Assembly: GCA_008921705.1 (NCBI GenBank)
Contig: VFFE01007649.1
Location: 820,652 to 884,651, forward strand
Source of the DNA: Burhinus oedicnemus
Taxonomy: Eukaryota > Chordata > Aves > Charadriiformes > Burhinidae
Direction of reading: 5' to 3'
Length of the DNA stretch: 64,000 nucleotides
Part shown: positions 23,631 through 37,034 of the stretch, piece by piece
How positions within the stretch are numbered: position 1 is the first letter of the stretch
How the letters are laid out: each line of letters starts with the position of its first letter
Program-made: the position numbers and the translations under genes
Notes under the pieces: generated by a model
Told to the model about the DNA's origin: nothing
What the model saw: the letters and a program-made list of their open reading frames with translations, nothing else
Databases searched by the model: none

Positions 23631-26600
23631 TTTTGAATGTGTATATGTACCTTTCCAGATCTTCAAACCTGTATTGCAGTAGTCCTATAACTTAGGCTGC
23701 TGAATTTTACTAACTGGTTGCACCTATTCTTCAGTCACTTTCTGGGGTAAAGTATGTGCATGTTTTGAGGGAGTGCATGGAAGGAGAGGGTTATTTATAT
23801 GAAGACAGGATTAGAGGATGGAGATTTTACAGTACGATGAAAAATACCAGCTGTAGGAGAGGCATCAGCAGCAAATGTTTCATGTACATTGAAGGCTATG
23901 GTCTCACCACGGTATTTTGGAAAGTCTTTGAATGGTGTTGAATGGAAAAATAATACGAAAAACTTTAGCAGGTTTAAAGTGATGTACTATGATGGGTCAG
24001 ATCACATGAAAGGTATATACAGCTGTCCTCTAAACCTGCATCTTCAACTTTTTTTTTCTTTTTATTTAAAAAAAGTTCTTTTACGTGGGTGATACTAAAA
24101 AGGAAGGTATGTTAAATAAGAATAATAATGGTTCACGTGTTATGTGCCAGACGTCCCTTTTTTAAAGTAGGTCTGGTTTCTAATTTCTGCCTGAGTTACA
24201 TGGAGTACACCTTTCTTTTGAAACTCTTTTTCCAGACTATTTTACTGCAAGATACACCTCTTTCTTTTATCTGTTTATAATGCGAGCATTTCACAGATTA
24301 CCATAGATTTATTCTGACTTGGATTCATTCTATTTAATTTCAACAATTGAAGGAAACACTTAAGTTTGGAGCTTGGTCACTTTAGGATTCCTCTGTAGTC
24401 AAAGAGAAGGAAATATGTCCACATTTGAAGGCTAAATCTATATGCCATGTTCCTGCCAAAATGGGATCTTGTTCTAACTTTAAGAATTCCAAACTACTAT
24501 TTGAAACTGTTGTAATATAAGTTAATATATATTTGGCACTTATTGGTGATAATACAAAACTTCTTCATCAAGTAAAAGTTATAGTAAAATATGCTTTTCT
24601 ATCATAAAGGAGTATGGGAATATTATTTTCAAGAAATCACTTTGTAACCCAATATACTGGAAAGAAGGAAGAAAGAAAACGGAAAGTATTTTCAAAGAAC
24701 AAGCTGATTGAAAAAAAAAAAAGTTATTATTATTACAGCAGGAGCCTCTTCAGGACACTCCAAAATATTATGCTCAGTGCTGCTCATACCATTTAATGTT
24801 GAAATTATTATATTTAAGTCAACTTCAAACATCTCCTCTCTTAAAAGAAAATGAGTCATTAACAATGCCAACAGATTTCTTCTGCCATATTCAACTAAAT
24901 TAGGGTGCTAAGAAGATGGCATACATATTTATGAGAACAGTTTATACATAGAAGGATGCTATTAGCTCCTGATAAAAAGAAAGAATTCTTATAACATTTT
25001 TATGAGGTATTGAATAAAGAGTTAAATTTAAGATAGTGAAAAAAGGCTGATAAACCTATATAAGAAACATACAAAACACCCTTTTTTTCCTAATCGATTT
25101 ATACAAAAGCCATTCATATCATCTCCTATTTATTACAACCTGCTTCCTTACCATACGGCTAAGACGAATATAAGAAATGTATGTTCCAAGTCTTATCTCA
25201 AGTGTCTTACTGCCATAATATTAGGAGATTTCCAATCTCCTTTGTTTACATCTGTTACAGCTATGTTAATAAGGATTATTTCAGCACACTGGAGAGCTTA
25301 AAACTAAGCCAAAGCTTAAAAATATGTGGAAAGGTAATTTAGTACACTGACTGCTAGAATTACGCAAAGGAGAATCTGTTGATCTGCTAAATGAAATGAA
25401 TAAAGAAGGTGAAGATTCATGTGAACAATTCGATACTTTAAACCGCAAAAGATAGCAAATCACTTTTATAAAGAAGTGCAAGTTACCTTGACCATATATA
25501 AAACGTTGAAAGACTGAAGGATTCTGAGGGAAAAAATACCTTACCAGGGGATGTGCTTATGTTTTAATAACAACAGCTAAACTCTAGTTATATTAATAAG
25601 CTGCTATATTAGGAAAGAAAAAATGTTGAAGTAAACTTCCACACAATTTTCTAGTCATAATCCTCCCAATTCATTCTACAGATTGAATAATACATTATGA
25701 AATGTAGTGATTAATAAAGATTATGTAATAATAGAAGAGGCACCTGTAGATTATCACCCTAAGTAACATGGTTACCAGCTTTATCTAAATATAGCTATAA
25801 TTAGAGCATTAAGGTGAATATGATTTAAAAATGATACATGGGAAAAGTGGAAAGATATTTTAAAATCTGTTTAAACTGAATTTACAGACTTTACAAGCCT
25901 AGAATGGCTAGTGAGTCCTGAATGTGTGTGTGTTTTCAATGTTTTACCAAGAAGCAATTAAAAATTATAGGTTTGCTATGTCTTTTTTCAAAAATACCTC
26001 ATTACTGTACTAATTACCCTATGTAAAAATGTGCCTTTGTGCAGAGAGATGCTTTTCTTTCTATTTTTAAACAAGTCTGTGGAAAGAACTACAGTATTTT
26101 AAACCATTTGGATTCCTAATTGCTGATATATAATGGCACTTAGTACCTGATTTAGAGAAAATATGGTGTTGATTAAAAGCATATATATGACTATGAGAAG
26201 AAAAACAGAATATTTTGGAAAAAGCAATACTTAGAAAATTACAGCTGGCAAATTATGAGCCCATTCCAACTCTCGTTAAACTAAATGGCCATGGATTGGG
26301 CCCAGAATGAAGCTAATCAAAATGAAAGGAAAGTTGATTACAGAGGACTATAACAATATTTTGGTATTAATTTTGGGGGACATTGTAGACAATTAGACAA
26401 TAATACTCTGGGCAAAATTAAAAATGTTACAGATTCTGAATATGTGATTTTGAGACTCAAAGCAAGAGCAACCTAATTTGTATTCCTTGCAGACTAGACT
26501 GCACTGAAATACATTCTCCTTTATTGTCTGTACAACCCCTTGAATATTTGCTGCAGCAGAAAATGCCTTTTTCATAAAAATCAAATATAAGGATTTTCTG

Positions 26601-29220
26601 TTATTATTGTGGGTTTTGTTTTCTTTTGGCTAAACCACCTAAGAGGCTCAAGTTAGCAATACTTGACATTTCCAACCAAGATTTAATTACATTTAATAGA
26701 GCAGTTCTTTCTCTTGGTCAAATCCCAGGTTTTGTTAGAGAGGCATGATGTACATATGAAGCATGAAGCTGAAGTATCCATTTCTCTGTCCCTGTGGTTG
26801 CTCTGCACAGGCCTGTCCTCCTCTTCAGGCAACTAGCATCTCCCATATGGCTGATAGTCTACATGGCAGCCAGAAACATACTTGAGGGTCAACCTTACAG
26901 CTAGATTTTCTAGTTTTGCCTGGTTTTGACTGTTCCTTTTACAGCAGCAAAAAGAAGTGCTGTGAGAGACTTTAAAGCCAGTTGCATGCTCTCAGTTCCT
27001 TCTTCTACTGGTTTGACTGGTGAACTAATAGCTGCACTGATTTACACTCAGGTGCTATGTGGCAAAGCAGCCACATGTCAGAGTTAAAACTAGCCTATGA
27101 TTAGTTGTAAACTTTATCAAGGTATAAAACCCACATCTCATTGCCTGCAGCTGTATTAAATAGAGGATTAAATGTACAGTTAAGGTGTGCCTGGTGCACA
27201 AAATAGCTCAGGAATTTGGGAGAATGTGAACTGTGTGTGATAAGGCAATAAAAACAAGGTTTGGGATTTGGTTTTACTTCATGTAAAATAATGCATTCTC
27301 CTTTACCTCTTTTATTTAACCCATCTAGGGAAGAATTAAGTTGGTCCTTGCTCCAGCATAAAAATAAAAGTCAGGTGATAAAATTAAATTTAAACTTAAA
27401 AAGAGAAAATATAAATTTGAAAAGTTTTATTCTGTCATGAAAGTAAGAAGCAGCAATCTGAACTTCCACCTGAGTAGAAGCTCCATCTCTGCAGACATCT
27501 GCATCTTACAGGTTATCCGTTTTAGCCCTTTAGTTTTCTTACATGTCAGAAGAGACTTAATGGTTTTGGAAGGCATTAGGACAGGCTGTGCCATAAACGT
27601 TCAGTCTTCTGGACAAGATACATAAAGTTCAGTCTTCATGATGAAAAGAAGTTGAAACTAGAGTTTTTCCTATCAGTCACAGATGGTTTTGAGTAAGGCT
27701 AATTAAAAGAGAATCATTTGAAACTGTGAATGTACAGGAATACACTTTGTCACTAAAAGCTAAACATGAAATAGAAGGGTGACAGGGTAAATGTTTTCTC
27801 AGAATACTTGCTCTTGACAGCTGCTATTAAACTAATTGGAAGCAGGTAAGACACTTTCCAAGGGTAACTGTTTCCACCTTGATTAAGCAAAAAACAGTTA
27901 AGCACATATTTAAGGGAAAGCAGAGATGTAATTCCAAACCTATTCAATAAAACAGTCAAACTCTCACTCCTTTATGTGCTTTGTCCATGCTGAATGTATA
28001 CCTTAAGTCATATAGCTGGGCACTGATCCAGGCAACAAACTTTTATCTAACAGAGAAAAGCTTCATTAATCTAGAAATTTTTTCTTTTGGAAATCTGTGA
28101 TACTTTTTTTCAATACATCTATGAAGCATAATACAAAATATCTGTACTCGTACGGGTTTTAGGTGAGGAAATTTTTTGGTTGTTTGTTTTGAGACATTGT
28201 AGCTTATAGCTTAAGCTAATTAAGATTCCTTTTAAAAGAACCATATAAAGTCTGTGGAAGAACTACAGTGAGTTTCTAGTAGTTTACTGAGTTCAGTAAG
28301 AAAATCAAAATTATTTTCATGACTCTTTCAGAAAGGAATTTCTTTAATTTTGATGAGAACATTTGATCCTATAAAGCTTTTCTTAATTAGTCCAATAAAA
28401 CATATAATCTACTTTTTTCATTATTTACTGAAATAACATGTTTATTACCATTTTTATTACAAGTGTTTATTGATTTTTTCATAAAAGCAGCTTACTGTAA
28501 ATTCCTTGCATGTTAATTTATTGTATCAAATTCACCTAGAAATTAGTTGCCCATTTTACACTTTCAATTTCATGTAGCCACTTGTGTTTCCGATATCAAT
28601 GAACATGTGAGCGTAAGCAGTCATCGTTTAAGTGGTTCCTACAAATAAATCACTTGAGGTCACATGAAATAAGACCATGATCAGAGATAAGGCAAATAAA
28701 TTGTGAATAATGCATAGCAAGACTTAATGTGCTCTAACCACATAGTAAAAGTACTTACTACCGCTTTCTAATATATACTTTCCCATAGCTTGTATTCATA
28801 CTTTTTGAATTTTGAAGCAGTAGGCTATTACCTGTTTAAAATAGCATCCTGCATGTATAAAAACATATTGCATTGAACATAGTGTTAAATATATCACTAT
28901 ATGTCAATAACTCTCTATGGTTCTGAAATACACAAATCAAAACAGGGAATCTTGGTAACCAACTTGGTCTACTACACAAACACTGATCGTCATTAAACTA
29001 TCTCTAGGTCACCCTTCAAAATATTCTGGAAAAGTGTGTTAATGCATACAGCAGAGTAACATTCACCTCTCTCTCCCTTCTGAAGGAGTGTTGTCTTTGT
29101 GTAAACTTCAGTCCTGATTATAGACAGATTGCTTTTACAAGCAGTATGGAAAAGACAGAGCACCCTTCCGATTTCAAAATGTTAATAACAAGGAAAATGT
29201 TTGGAAAGGAGGAAGCATTA
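23631..29220. other. Long unique AT-rich stretch, no gene seen
   Basis: About 5.6 kb with no recognisable coding sequence or repeat. Frames are all under 70 codons. The parts at 25.1-25.8 kb and 28.5-28.75 kb have a dense mixture of homeodomain-like TAAT/ATTA words, but that is expected in AT-rich DNA and gives no evidence of function on its own. Confidence 0.5.
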
Positions 29221-29810
29221 TCATAGAATCATAGAATCATAGAATGTGTTGGGTTGGACCCTTAAAGGTCATCTAGTCCAACCCCCCTGCAATAAGCAGG
29301 GACATCTTTAACTAGATCAGGTTGCTCAGAGACTCATCAAGCCTGGCCTTGAACGTCTCCAGGGATGGAGCCTCTACCTCCTCTCTGGGCAACCTGTTCC
29401 AGTGTTTCACCACCCTCTTTGTAAAGAACTTCAACCTGATGTCTAATCTAAACCTACCCTGCTCTAGTTTAAAACCATTGCTCCTTGTCCTATCACTACA
29501 TGCCCTTGCAAACAGCCCCTCCCCAGCTTTCTTGTAGGCCCCCTTCAGGTACTGGAAGGCTGCTATAAGGTCTCCCTGGAGCCTTCTCTTCTCCAGGCTG
29601 AACAACCTCAGCTCTCTCAGCCTGTCTTCATAGGAGAGGTGCTCCAGCCCTCAGATCATCTTCATGGCCCTCCTCTGGACCTGCTCCAACAGGTCCATGT
29701 CCTTGTGCTGAGGGCTCCAGAGCTGGACGCAATACTCCAGGTGGGGTCTCACAAGAGCAGAGTATAGGGGGAGAATCACCTCTCTGGATCTGCTGGCCAC
29801 ATTCTGATTA
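29221..29810 (-). mobile_element. CR1 LINE, short 5'-truncated copy
   Basis: The element 3' end shows three tandem tail units (TCATAGAATCATAGAATCAT) and the following tggacccttaaaggtcatct block. Coding remains in minus-strand order are a thumb fragment ([20 protein letters not shown], 29651-29808) and a C-terminal fragment (29312-29605, with [36 protein letters not shown] and [19 protein letters not shown]). The join near 29640 carries an in-frame stop. The element is cut at the 5' side near 29810. The clean tail and good conservation suggest a relatively young insertion. Confidence 0.96.
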
Positions 29811-31266
29811 GATGTTGAAATAAATTTAAAAGTAGCATTTGACCATTGCAAGTCCTTAGTGTTATCATTTGAACTCTCTTTCTGAGTTACAGTTTTCTTG
29901 AAATGATGATTAAAAAAATGATTCCCAGAGCAACTAATGCAACTAAGTCAGCTTTCACTATTTGACTATTTATAACTGTAATATCCTGTGAGAGGAAAAG
30001 AAAAATGTAAATAAACTGTCCAAATTTGTGTGCAAATCTAAATCCTCTTTGTAAACCCAAGTTTTAAAAGCCTGCAAAAGGTCTCTGATTTGCAGTGAAC
30101 ATCAGATCAATAACTCAAAATGAAAAAGTTTTCACATAAAATTCTGAAATTTACAAAGGCCAGGGAACAGAAAAATTTAAATTTTTTTAGCCATTTTTAA
30201 GATTTTGACTGTGGCTTCTTTTTTTTTTAAATTTATTTTTTATTATCTTATTTGGGGTAGAAATCAGAAGCTTTTGAATTTTCCATGAAATAAAAGAAGT
30301 TTTCCTTGCTCAGGTCTTCTGTTTACTTGTCAAGTAAAGTCTACCCAATAAGTTGTTCTTTTGCTTGGCACCTGTGAGCACAGGCATCAGGACTTCTGCA
30401 GTGTAGCCTGGAAGTGCTGGGGCTCATGCAAGACCAAGGAGGCACATATATGTTGGTTAATTTATGCTTTTAAATTCTAAACATTTAAAAGAATATTTTT
30501 AACCTCCCGTCCCAAAGCTCATCAACAGCAGTATCCAGAAGTTCCAGTTAGCAGACACTTCAAACTGAATGTTCAGTTTTCAGGTGCTTGCAATTCTTTT
30601 CTCTGATAAAGAATTGTTTAACAAGTCATTTTATAAACTATGACTTCCTTCGTTCCTTTAGGCTGAGTTGACACAAAGACAATTATGTGCTTATTGATAG
30701 ATGCTCTTGAATCAAGGGACGGTTTCCCAAATGTTAATTTCTCTGCTGACACTGCTGATGTCTGAGGAAAGACCACTTAAATATAAAGACCCAGGCAGAT
30801 CTCTTAGTTAAATGTATTTTCAGTGTGTTCCAACCAGCATTCCTGAGAGTTAGACAGGCATTAGACGTTTCACTGATGCCCAGATCTTTTAGCCTGAGGG
30901 AACTGGAGTAATCCCCTTCTTAATTTTTCTGTCTTCTGATGGTTCAACACTGAGGCACGTGGGCTATTTTTTCATCTTCTTCAGAGGTAAATGTAGTTTC
31001 TAATCATGATTTTGGTTTGTCTATTTGGAATGCGGTCTATATTTCCTTTTCACCAAACTATTGTTACTACACAAAAATTTGGTTTCACTACAGAAATACT
31101 TTTATTTTTACTTTAACTGCTGTTGCCATTGGCCTATGCAAAGCAAGTTGGCTTTCCATTCTGGGTAATTTTTGTTAAAAGTTTGTTAAAAGGTGCCCAA
31201 TATGTAATGCTCATAGACACACTTTTTACTGGACTGATTTGGATTTAGACCAAGGATGTTCTATTT
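29811..31266. other. Unique AT-rich sequence, no gene seen
   Basis: About 1.45 kb between two CR1 copies with no recognisable gene, RNA or repeat. Confidence 0.55.
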
Positions 31267-33085
31267 CATAGAATCATAGAATAGTTTGGATTGGAAGGTA
31301 CCCTTAAAGGTCATGTAATCCAACCCCCCTGCAATGACCAGGGACATCTGCAACTAGATCAAGTTTCTCAGAGCCCCGTCCAACCTGACCTGCAATGTTT
31401 CCAGGGATGGGGCATCTACCATCCCTCTGGGCAGCCTGTTCCAGTGTTTCATCACTCTCATTGTAAAAAAAATTCTTCCTTCTATCTAGTCTGTATCTTC
31501 CCTCTTTTAGTTTAAAGCCATTACCCCTTGTCCTGTCACAACAGACCCTGCTACAAAGTTTGTCCCCATCTTTCTTATAAGCACCCTTTAAGTACTGAAA
31601 GGACTCAATAAGGTCTTTCTGGAGCCTTCTCTTCTCTAGGCTAAATAGCCCCAACTCTCTTAGCCTTTCCTCATAGGAAAGGTGTTCCATCCCTCTGATC
31701 ATTTTTGTGGCCCTCCTCTGTACCCACTCCAACAGGTCCATGTCTTTCCTGTGCTGAGGGCTCCAGAGCTGGACTCAGTACTCCAGGTGGTGTCTCACCA
31801 GAGCAGAGTACGGGGACAAAATCATCTCCCTTGACCTGCTGGCCATGCTTCCTTTGATGCAGCCCAGAGTATGGTTGACCTTCTGGGCTGTGAGCACTCA
31901 TTGTTGGCTCATGTCCAGTTTTTCATCCACCAGTACCCCCAAGTCCTTCTCGGCAGGGCTGCTCACAATCCCTTCACCCCTCCAGTCTGTATTGATACCA
32001 GGGTTGCCCTGACCCACATCCAGGACCCTGCACTTGGCCTTGTTGAACCTCATAAGCTTCACACAGGCCCACTTCTTGAGCTTGGCCAGGTCCCTCTGGA
32101 TGGTATCCCAGTCTTCAGGCATGTCAACCGAACCACTCAGCTCGGTGTCGTCTGTAAACTTGCTGAGAGTGCACTTGATCCCACTATCTATGTCATTGAT
32201 GAAGATATTAAACAGTACTGATCCCAATACAGATCCCTGAGGGATGCCACTTGTCACCGATCTCCATCTGGACATTGAGCTGTTTACCACTGCTTTCTGG
32301 TTGTGACCATCCAACCAATTCCTCATCCACCGAACAGTCCACCCATCAAATCCGTATCTCTCCAATTTAGAGAAAAGCATGCTGTGGGGGACTGTGTCAA
32401 AGACCTTAGAGAAATCCAGATAGACAACATCTGTAGCTCTTCTTTTGTCCACCAATGTAGTCATGCCATCATAGAAAGCCACTAGGTTGGTCAGGCAGGA
32501 CTTGCCCCTGGTGAAGCCATGTTGGCTGTCTCAAATCACTTCCCAGTCCTCCATGTGCCTTAGCATAGCTGCTAGGAAGATCTGTTCCATGATCTTCCCA
32601 GGCACAGAGGTGAGGCTGACAGGTCAGTAGTTCCTAGCATCCTCCTTCATACCCTTTTTAAAAATGGGTGCAATGTTTCCCTTTTTCCAGTCACCGGGGA
32701 CTTCACCTGACTGCCATGATTTTTCAAATATCATGGAGAGTGACTTGGCAACTACAGCAGCCAGTTCCCTCAGGACTCTGCGATGCATCTTGTCAGGTCC
32801 CATAGACTTCTGTATGCTCAGGTTCCTCAGGTGGTCACAAAGCCTCTTACAGTGGGAGGGACTTTTACCCCTGTCCCCGTGCCCGTCCCTGCCTTGCAGT
32901 CCATCCACTCGAGAGGTATGGGAAGAGAGGTTGCCAGCAAAGACTGACGCAAAACATTTGTTGAGTACCTCAGCCTTCTCCTCATCCATTGTTACCAGTT
33001 TACCAGTGTTACTCATCACGGGGGATATGCTTTCTTTGACCTTCCTTTTCTGGCTGACAGGTTTAAAGCTTTCCTGAATTGTGAC
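31267..33085 (-). mobile_element. CR1 LINE, 1.8 kb, 5'-truncated in the EN-RT linker
   Basis: Minus-strand CR1 with the tail CATAGAATCATAGAATAG at its left edge and the cttaaaggtcatgtaatcc block after it. RT is almost completely represented, from the finger region ([19 protein letters not shown], near 32945) to the C-terminal block ([19 protein letters not shown], near 31480-31530). EN is missing. The open frames are interrupted near 31700-31900, near 32520 and near 32625, so no complete RT can be made. The 5' boundary near 33085 is where homology fades. Confidence 0.96.
31898..32482 (-). pseudogene. CR1 ORF2 RT palm fragment with motif C Asp pair kept
   Basis: A 194-codon open stretch inside the 31.3-33.1 kb CR1. 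It holds motif A ([20 protein letters not shown]), the [13 protein letters not shown] region, motif B ([20 protein letters not shown]) and motif C, where FADD reads FTDD ([11 protein letters not shown]). Both catalytic aspartates survive. Then come [18 protein letters not shown] and [11 protein letters not shown] blocks ([17 protein letters not shown]). The flanking finger and thumb are in other frames, so this is a remnant. Confidence 0.9.
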
Positions 33086-34566
33086 CTTTAGTAAGCCAGA
33101 TAAGGTTGGTTTTTAAAAGTGTTGCCCAAATGTAAACTTAGTTCTTTGAAAATGCATTGCTTAACCTCTATTAAGGTCCTATCTGTATGAAAAATGTGGA
33201 AGATGATACCTTTAGAAGAAGTAATTTGAGGATTAAATACTGCATATAAAACGCTTTGATGATTAGGTATCACGTAAGTACAAAATATTATGTTACTTTG
33301 TAGCATTAATTTCAACTGTATTTCTTTGCATTTGTATACGCCATTTTCTGCTCTCACTGTAGGAAAATACGCTTGCTGATATAAATGGAGACTTGAACTC
33401 CAGCTGCGTTGCTCCTGAATTTTAGCTGTTCAGACAGAGTTTCCCTCCACAATCATTCTCTGTGAGCCTGTGGCAGTGAGGTGAGGGACTGTAGAGCTAG
33501 CAGAATTTTAATGGCTATTCGGAATTAAAGCTTAGTAACATCAAGCAGGCAGGAGCTGCCAGGTCAGCCACATTTCTAAAACAGAACTTGAAAAAGATAA
33601 ATTCAAAGCAGTGGAATTTAAGCATAGATGTATGTGCTGCAATTTGGAAATAACTCAGGAACTGCCATACAACCCAGGAACTAAGATGTCCAATTAACTA
33701 CTGCTGCAAAAATGGTTTAGGATTCAGTGTAAGCATTCTATAATGGAGTTTTTTTTGGATGCTTATCTGAAACATCTCTGAAGTATTTAGCTCTTTGTAC
33801 TTTGCTCAATTGTAATGTGAGCTTTTTATATATGTTTTCTTACAAGCCTTGGTATTTTTTTCTCTGTTCCTGTATAGGCATGTTTATATGAAATTATGAT
33901 TAGACTTAAGGTTCAGCAGCAGTTTATTTGTCACCTTTATGTCCAGGTCAGAATGGTGTCATATATTTACACTCCATTGTAGGAAAGGAATGTATGTTTT
34001 GCTACTTGACATTCATTCCTTGCACTTTTGTAACCTTCTGTTTGAACTATGTATTATTTTCAGGAACTTTTATTTATCATATTTATTTTTAACTTATTGG
34101 GAACTATCTCATAGTCCTTACATAGAGCAACCCTAAAGATACACTCTGACTGAATACTTGTAAAGATGTCAGGAAATTGTAAGGTAGAACATGTTAGAGA
34201 ATGCTCTTGCAGGAGGACACAACCACCAAAGACACAATTCTTCAGAGTATATATGATAAAACATGCTACAATCACAAAGACACTGAAAATACCATGGAGC
34301 AGTGCTGCCCTCAGTTTTATGGTTTGTTTGCAGTTCTCTAGGGCAGTGATGCTGGCTGTTTTGTTCTCCTTTAGTGGCAGCTCCTCTAGTCATCTCTTGC
34401 TAATCAAAATCTAGTTGAAATTTAATTCAACCAGGTAGGTCATTAAAATAGATTAGATTAATCTCTTTGAATGCCAGGAAACTAAAACAAATTACAATAT
34501 TGTTCTTTTTTATAAAAAATTATTTGATCCAGTTTGTATGATGCAATTGCAGTCAAAACCAGCTAT
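33086..34566. other. Unique AT-rich sequence, no gene seen
   Basis: About 1.5 kb with short overlapping frames and no recognisable motif. Confidence 0.55.
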
Positions 34567-34642
34567 GATATACATACATATATGTGTCTATATATATACA
34601 CACAATACATGCACGCATACACACTCACATACACACACATAC
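34567..34642. repeat. (TA)/(CA)-rich microsatellite
   Basis: An imperfect alternation of TATA and ACAC dinucleotides with interspersed CATG and CATAC units over about 75 bases. It creates chance coding frames rich in His, Tyr and Cys on both strands. Confidence 0.85.
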
Positions 34643-34794
34643 TTAGAACTGAAAGCAATAAAAAATGAATTTTCCTGCAAATGGAAGTGTCTGTCTGATG
34701 TATGGATAGGTAAAGGAGACAACCGAGAAACGTCTGTTTGTTTGCTTGCTTCTGTACACTTTCTTTCTGAGTTACATTCATTAGTCTTAAGTAC

Positions 34795-35095
34795 ATAGTA
34801 ATACTGGATGATGGAAAAGGTCCATTCAGCTTTGTATCCTATATCCGACATAGACAGAAAGCAGATTCTTGGGAAAGAGCTTACACTGGAGGAGTCACCT
34901 GATCATAGTTTCTCCAGGTCTCTCCCAGCAAAAATTTCTGACTCAAGTACTTCCTAGACCAGCATTTCCTTAGTTGATCCTTATGCAAAAGCTGTTGTAG
35001 GCATTTGATTATCCTTGTCTGCTTTCTCTGAACTTTTTCTGCTTCTGTGATTTCCTTCCTTTTTGAGACCTAGCTCTGGAAAAAGATGCACCTTG
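34795..35095 (-). mobile_element. Old CR1 3' end relic, minus strand
   Basis: The segment begins TAATACTGGATGATGG and AAAGGTCCATTCAGC, which matches the reversed end block of older CR1 families (ACTGGGTCAGACCAAAGGTCCATC). This is followed by a CCTATATCCGACA remnant and a decayed CTGCTTTCTCTGAACTTTTTC block resembling the reversed RT thumb. No open frame remains. The first 150 bases are more convincing than the rest. Confidence 0.6.
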
Positions 35096-36291
35096 AAATA
35101 TTAATGTCCAATTACTTTCTCTTTTCAATGGTCATTTGAGCTCTTTGTGTTAGTTAAATGAATTAACAGTACTGTGTGGCTTCAATGTTATTTAAACATT
35201 TTTTGAAAACTGATTAGAATTACTCTTTACCAACATAATAGATGGTCCTGACTGTAATTATAAAATAGAGGGAAGTAGTCAGAGCTATTCCAGTCCTTTA
35301 CACTCCTTAAACAGTGTCATAACTTCAGCAGCAATAAGTTACGGCAGCTCTTGACTAGCCAAAGCAAGAGCCAAAGCTGCACAAGGCTCAAAAGTGGGTT
35401 TAAAGCTAAAGAGAAAAGTAAAGTCTGTCCCACTAGATCTGTTTTTGTAGAAACTCAGTTATATCATGAAACAGTGCTGCTTCATTGCTAACTCTAGCTA
35501 ACCATGTTGATGGTCAATTGTTCTTGTTCATTTCTCAAATTTGGGACATAAATCTAGGTAGTCCCGTAAGCAATCATCATATTTCCTACATCTCCTACCT
35601 GAAGTCAACCATAACAGTATGTGCTCAGCTCTCCCTGGTTTATTTTTAGGAAACTGAATACAAAATCACTCGTAGGTCAGCATCTACATATAGAAGGTGA
35701 AAGCTAAGGACCTAACTTTCACTTATGTTCTTACACCTTGGGTAGTTAAAAGTGAAAATGTCTGTGACACTGCCCTTTGACTATTGGAGGCATTTTGAAT
35801 GAGCAGTTCTGAAATACATGCAGTGAATGAGTTTGCTAATGAACAGAAATCTCATTTACTCACAAGTCACCAATTCAGACAAAAACAGCTTTATAAATAA
35901 CCTGAAGAAGGTGAAATGAAGGCTGACTCCAAGAAACTTAGCACTATTTGTAAGGAAACAAGGTATAGCATTCTTTACTTGGACTTCTGGATTTCCTGCC
36001 TTTTCACACTATGCTGCTATTGTTTCATGTGAAAATTTAGTATTAGCTGCATTTGTTACTGTTTTCCACAATTTAGGTATTTTAAAACAGTATTTTGGAA
36101 CGTGGGAAATTACATTGGTAAACAAATGTCTTTTCTATACCTCTAAATCTATCATTAAAAACAACCAAAACCCACACACAAAAATTTGAGATCAGGTTAA
36201 TTTTAAGTAAATTGAAAATTAAGAGCTGAGGAAAAAATATTTTTTAGGAAAAATGTTTTTTTAAAGCCATAATACCTGGGAAATCTTATAC

Positions 36292-36341
36292 TAATACTCT
36301 CAGTAATATATACTCAGTAATACTCTCAGTAATATATACAG
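36292..36341 (+). repeat. 26-bp tandem duplication
   Basis: The unit TAATACTCTCAGTAATATAT plus ACTCAG occurs nearly twice in a row. It is a minor local duplication. Confidence 0.85.
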
Positions 36342-37008
36342 TACCTCCGACAGACACAAACATCAGCTGTTAAAGCTAGAACTCTTGAAATACAATTTTG
36401 TGATATTTCATGAGCCCAGGAAAAGATAAAGTATATTTCATACTTTCCCACTACAGTATTACAGTATTTTTTGCTGCAGACAAAAAAATTATGTTACAAT
36501 TATCAGTAATTTTTGATTATTTTATACTGAAAACCGGCATAAGACTGGTGAATCTGAAAGATCTGGATTGCAATAGCAAACAGCAAAAATTTTTACTAGC
36601 TGTAAAATTAGTCTTTATGTTCTGTCAAAGGCTAGAAAGCTCTGCTCTGAAATTCTATATAAATATATCTATTTGCTAAATTTAAGAAAGGAAATCCTAC
36701 TCTATTGGAGGTAATCTAAATGAACTTTATTGATTTTGCCAGGGTTAACCTATTTTGAGTGTTGAAATGAAGTGGGGAATTTTGCTCTGTATTTTATGAG
36801 AAAATTGTTAACTGAAAGTGTAGAAAGATTATATTAACAGACTTTGCAGTAGGAACAGGTTTGGATTTTTTGCAGCACAATCAAATATAATACTTCAGAT
36901 ATACAAGTTCAAATTTTATAGAGAATTCCTCAGCCTCATTGCTGCCTGATAAAAGTTTTTCCTGCATTCCAAATATAAATGTTTGTTTTAGATAGTCTGA
37001 ATTCTAGG

Positions 37009-37034
37009 TTTTTTTTTTTAAAAAAAAAAAAAAA
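37009..37034. repeat. T11-A15 inverted repeat
   Basis: Eleven T are followed directly by fifteen A, making a perfect spacer-free hairpin of 11 base pairs. It probably arose by slippage. Confidence 0.9.

Noticed and set aside
34563..34851. Overlapping Cys/His/Tyr-rich frames around 34.6 kb
   Set aside because: They are translations of a TA/CA microsatellite and not genuine proteins.
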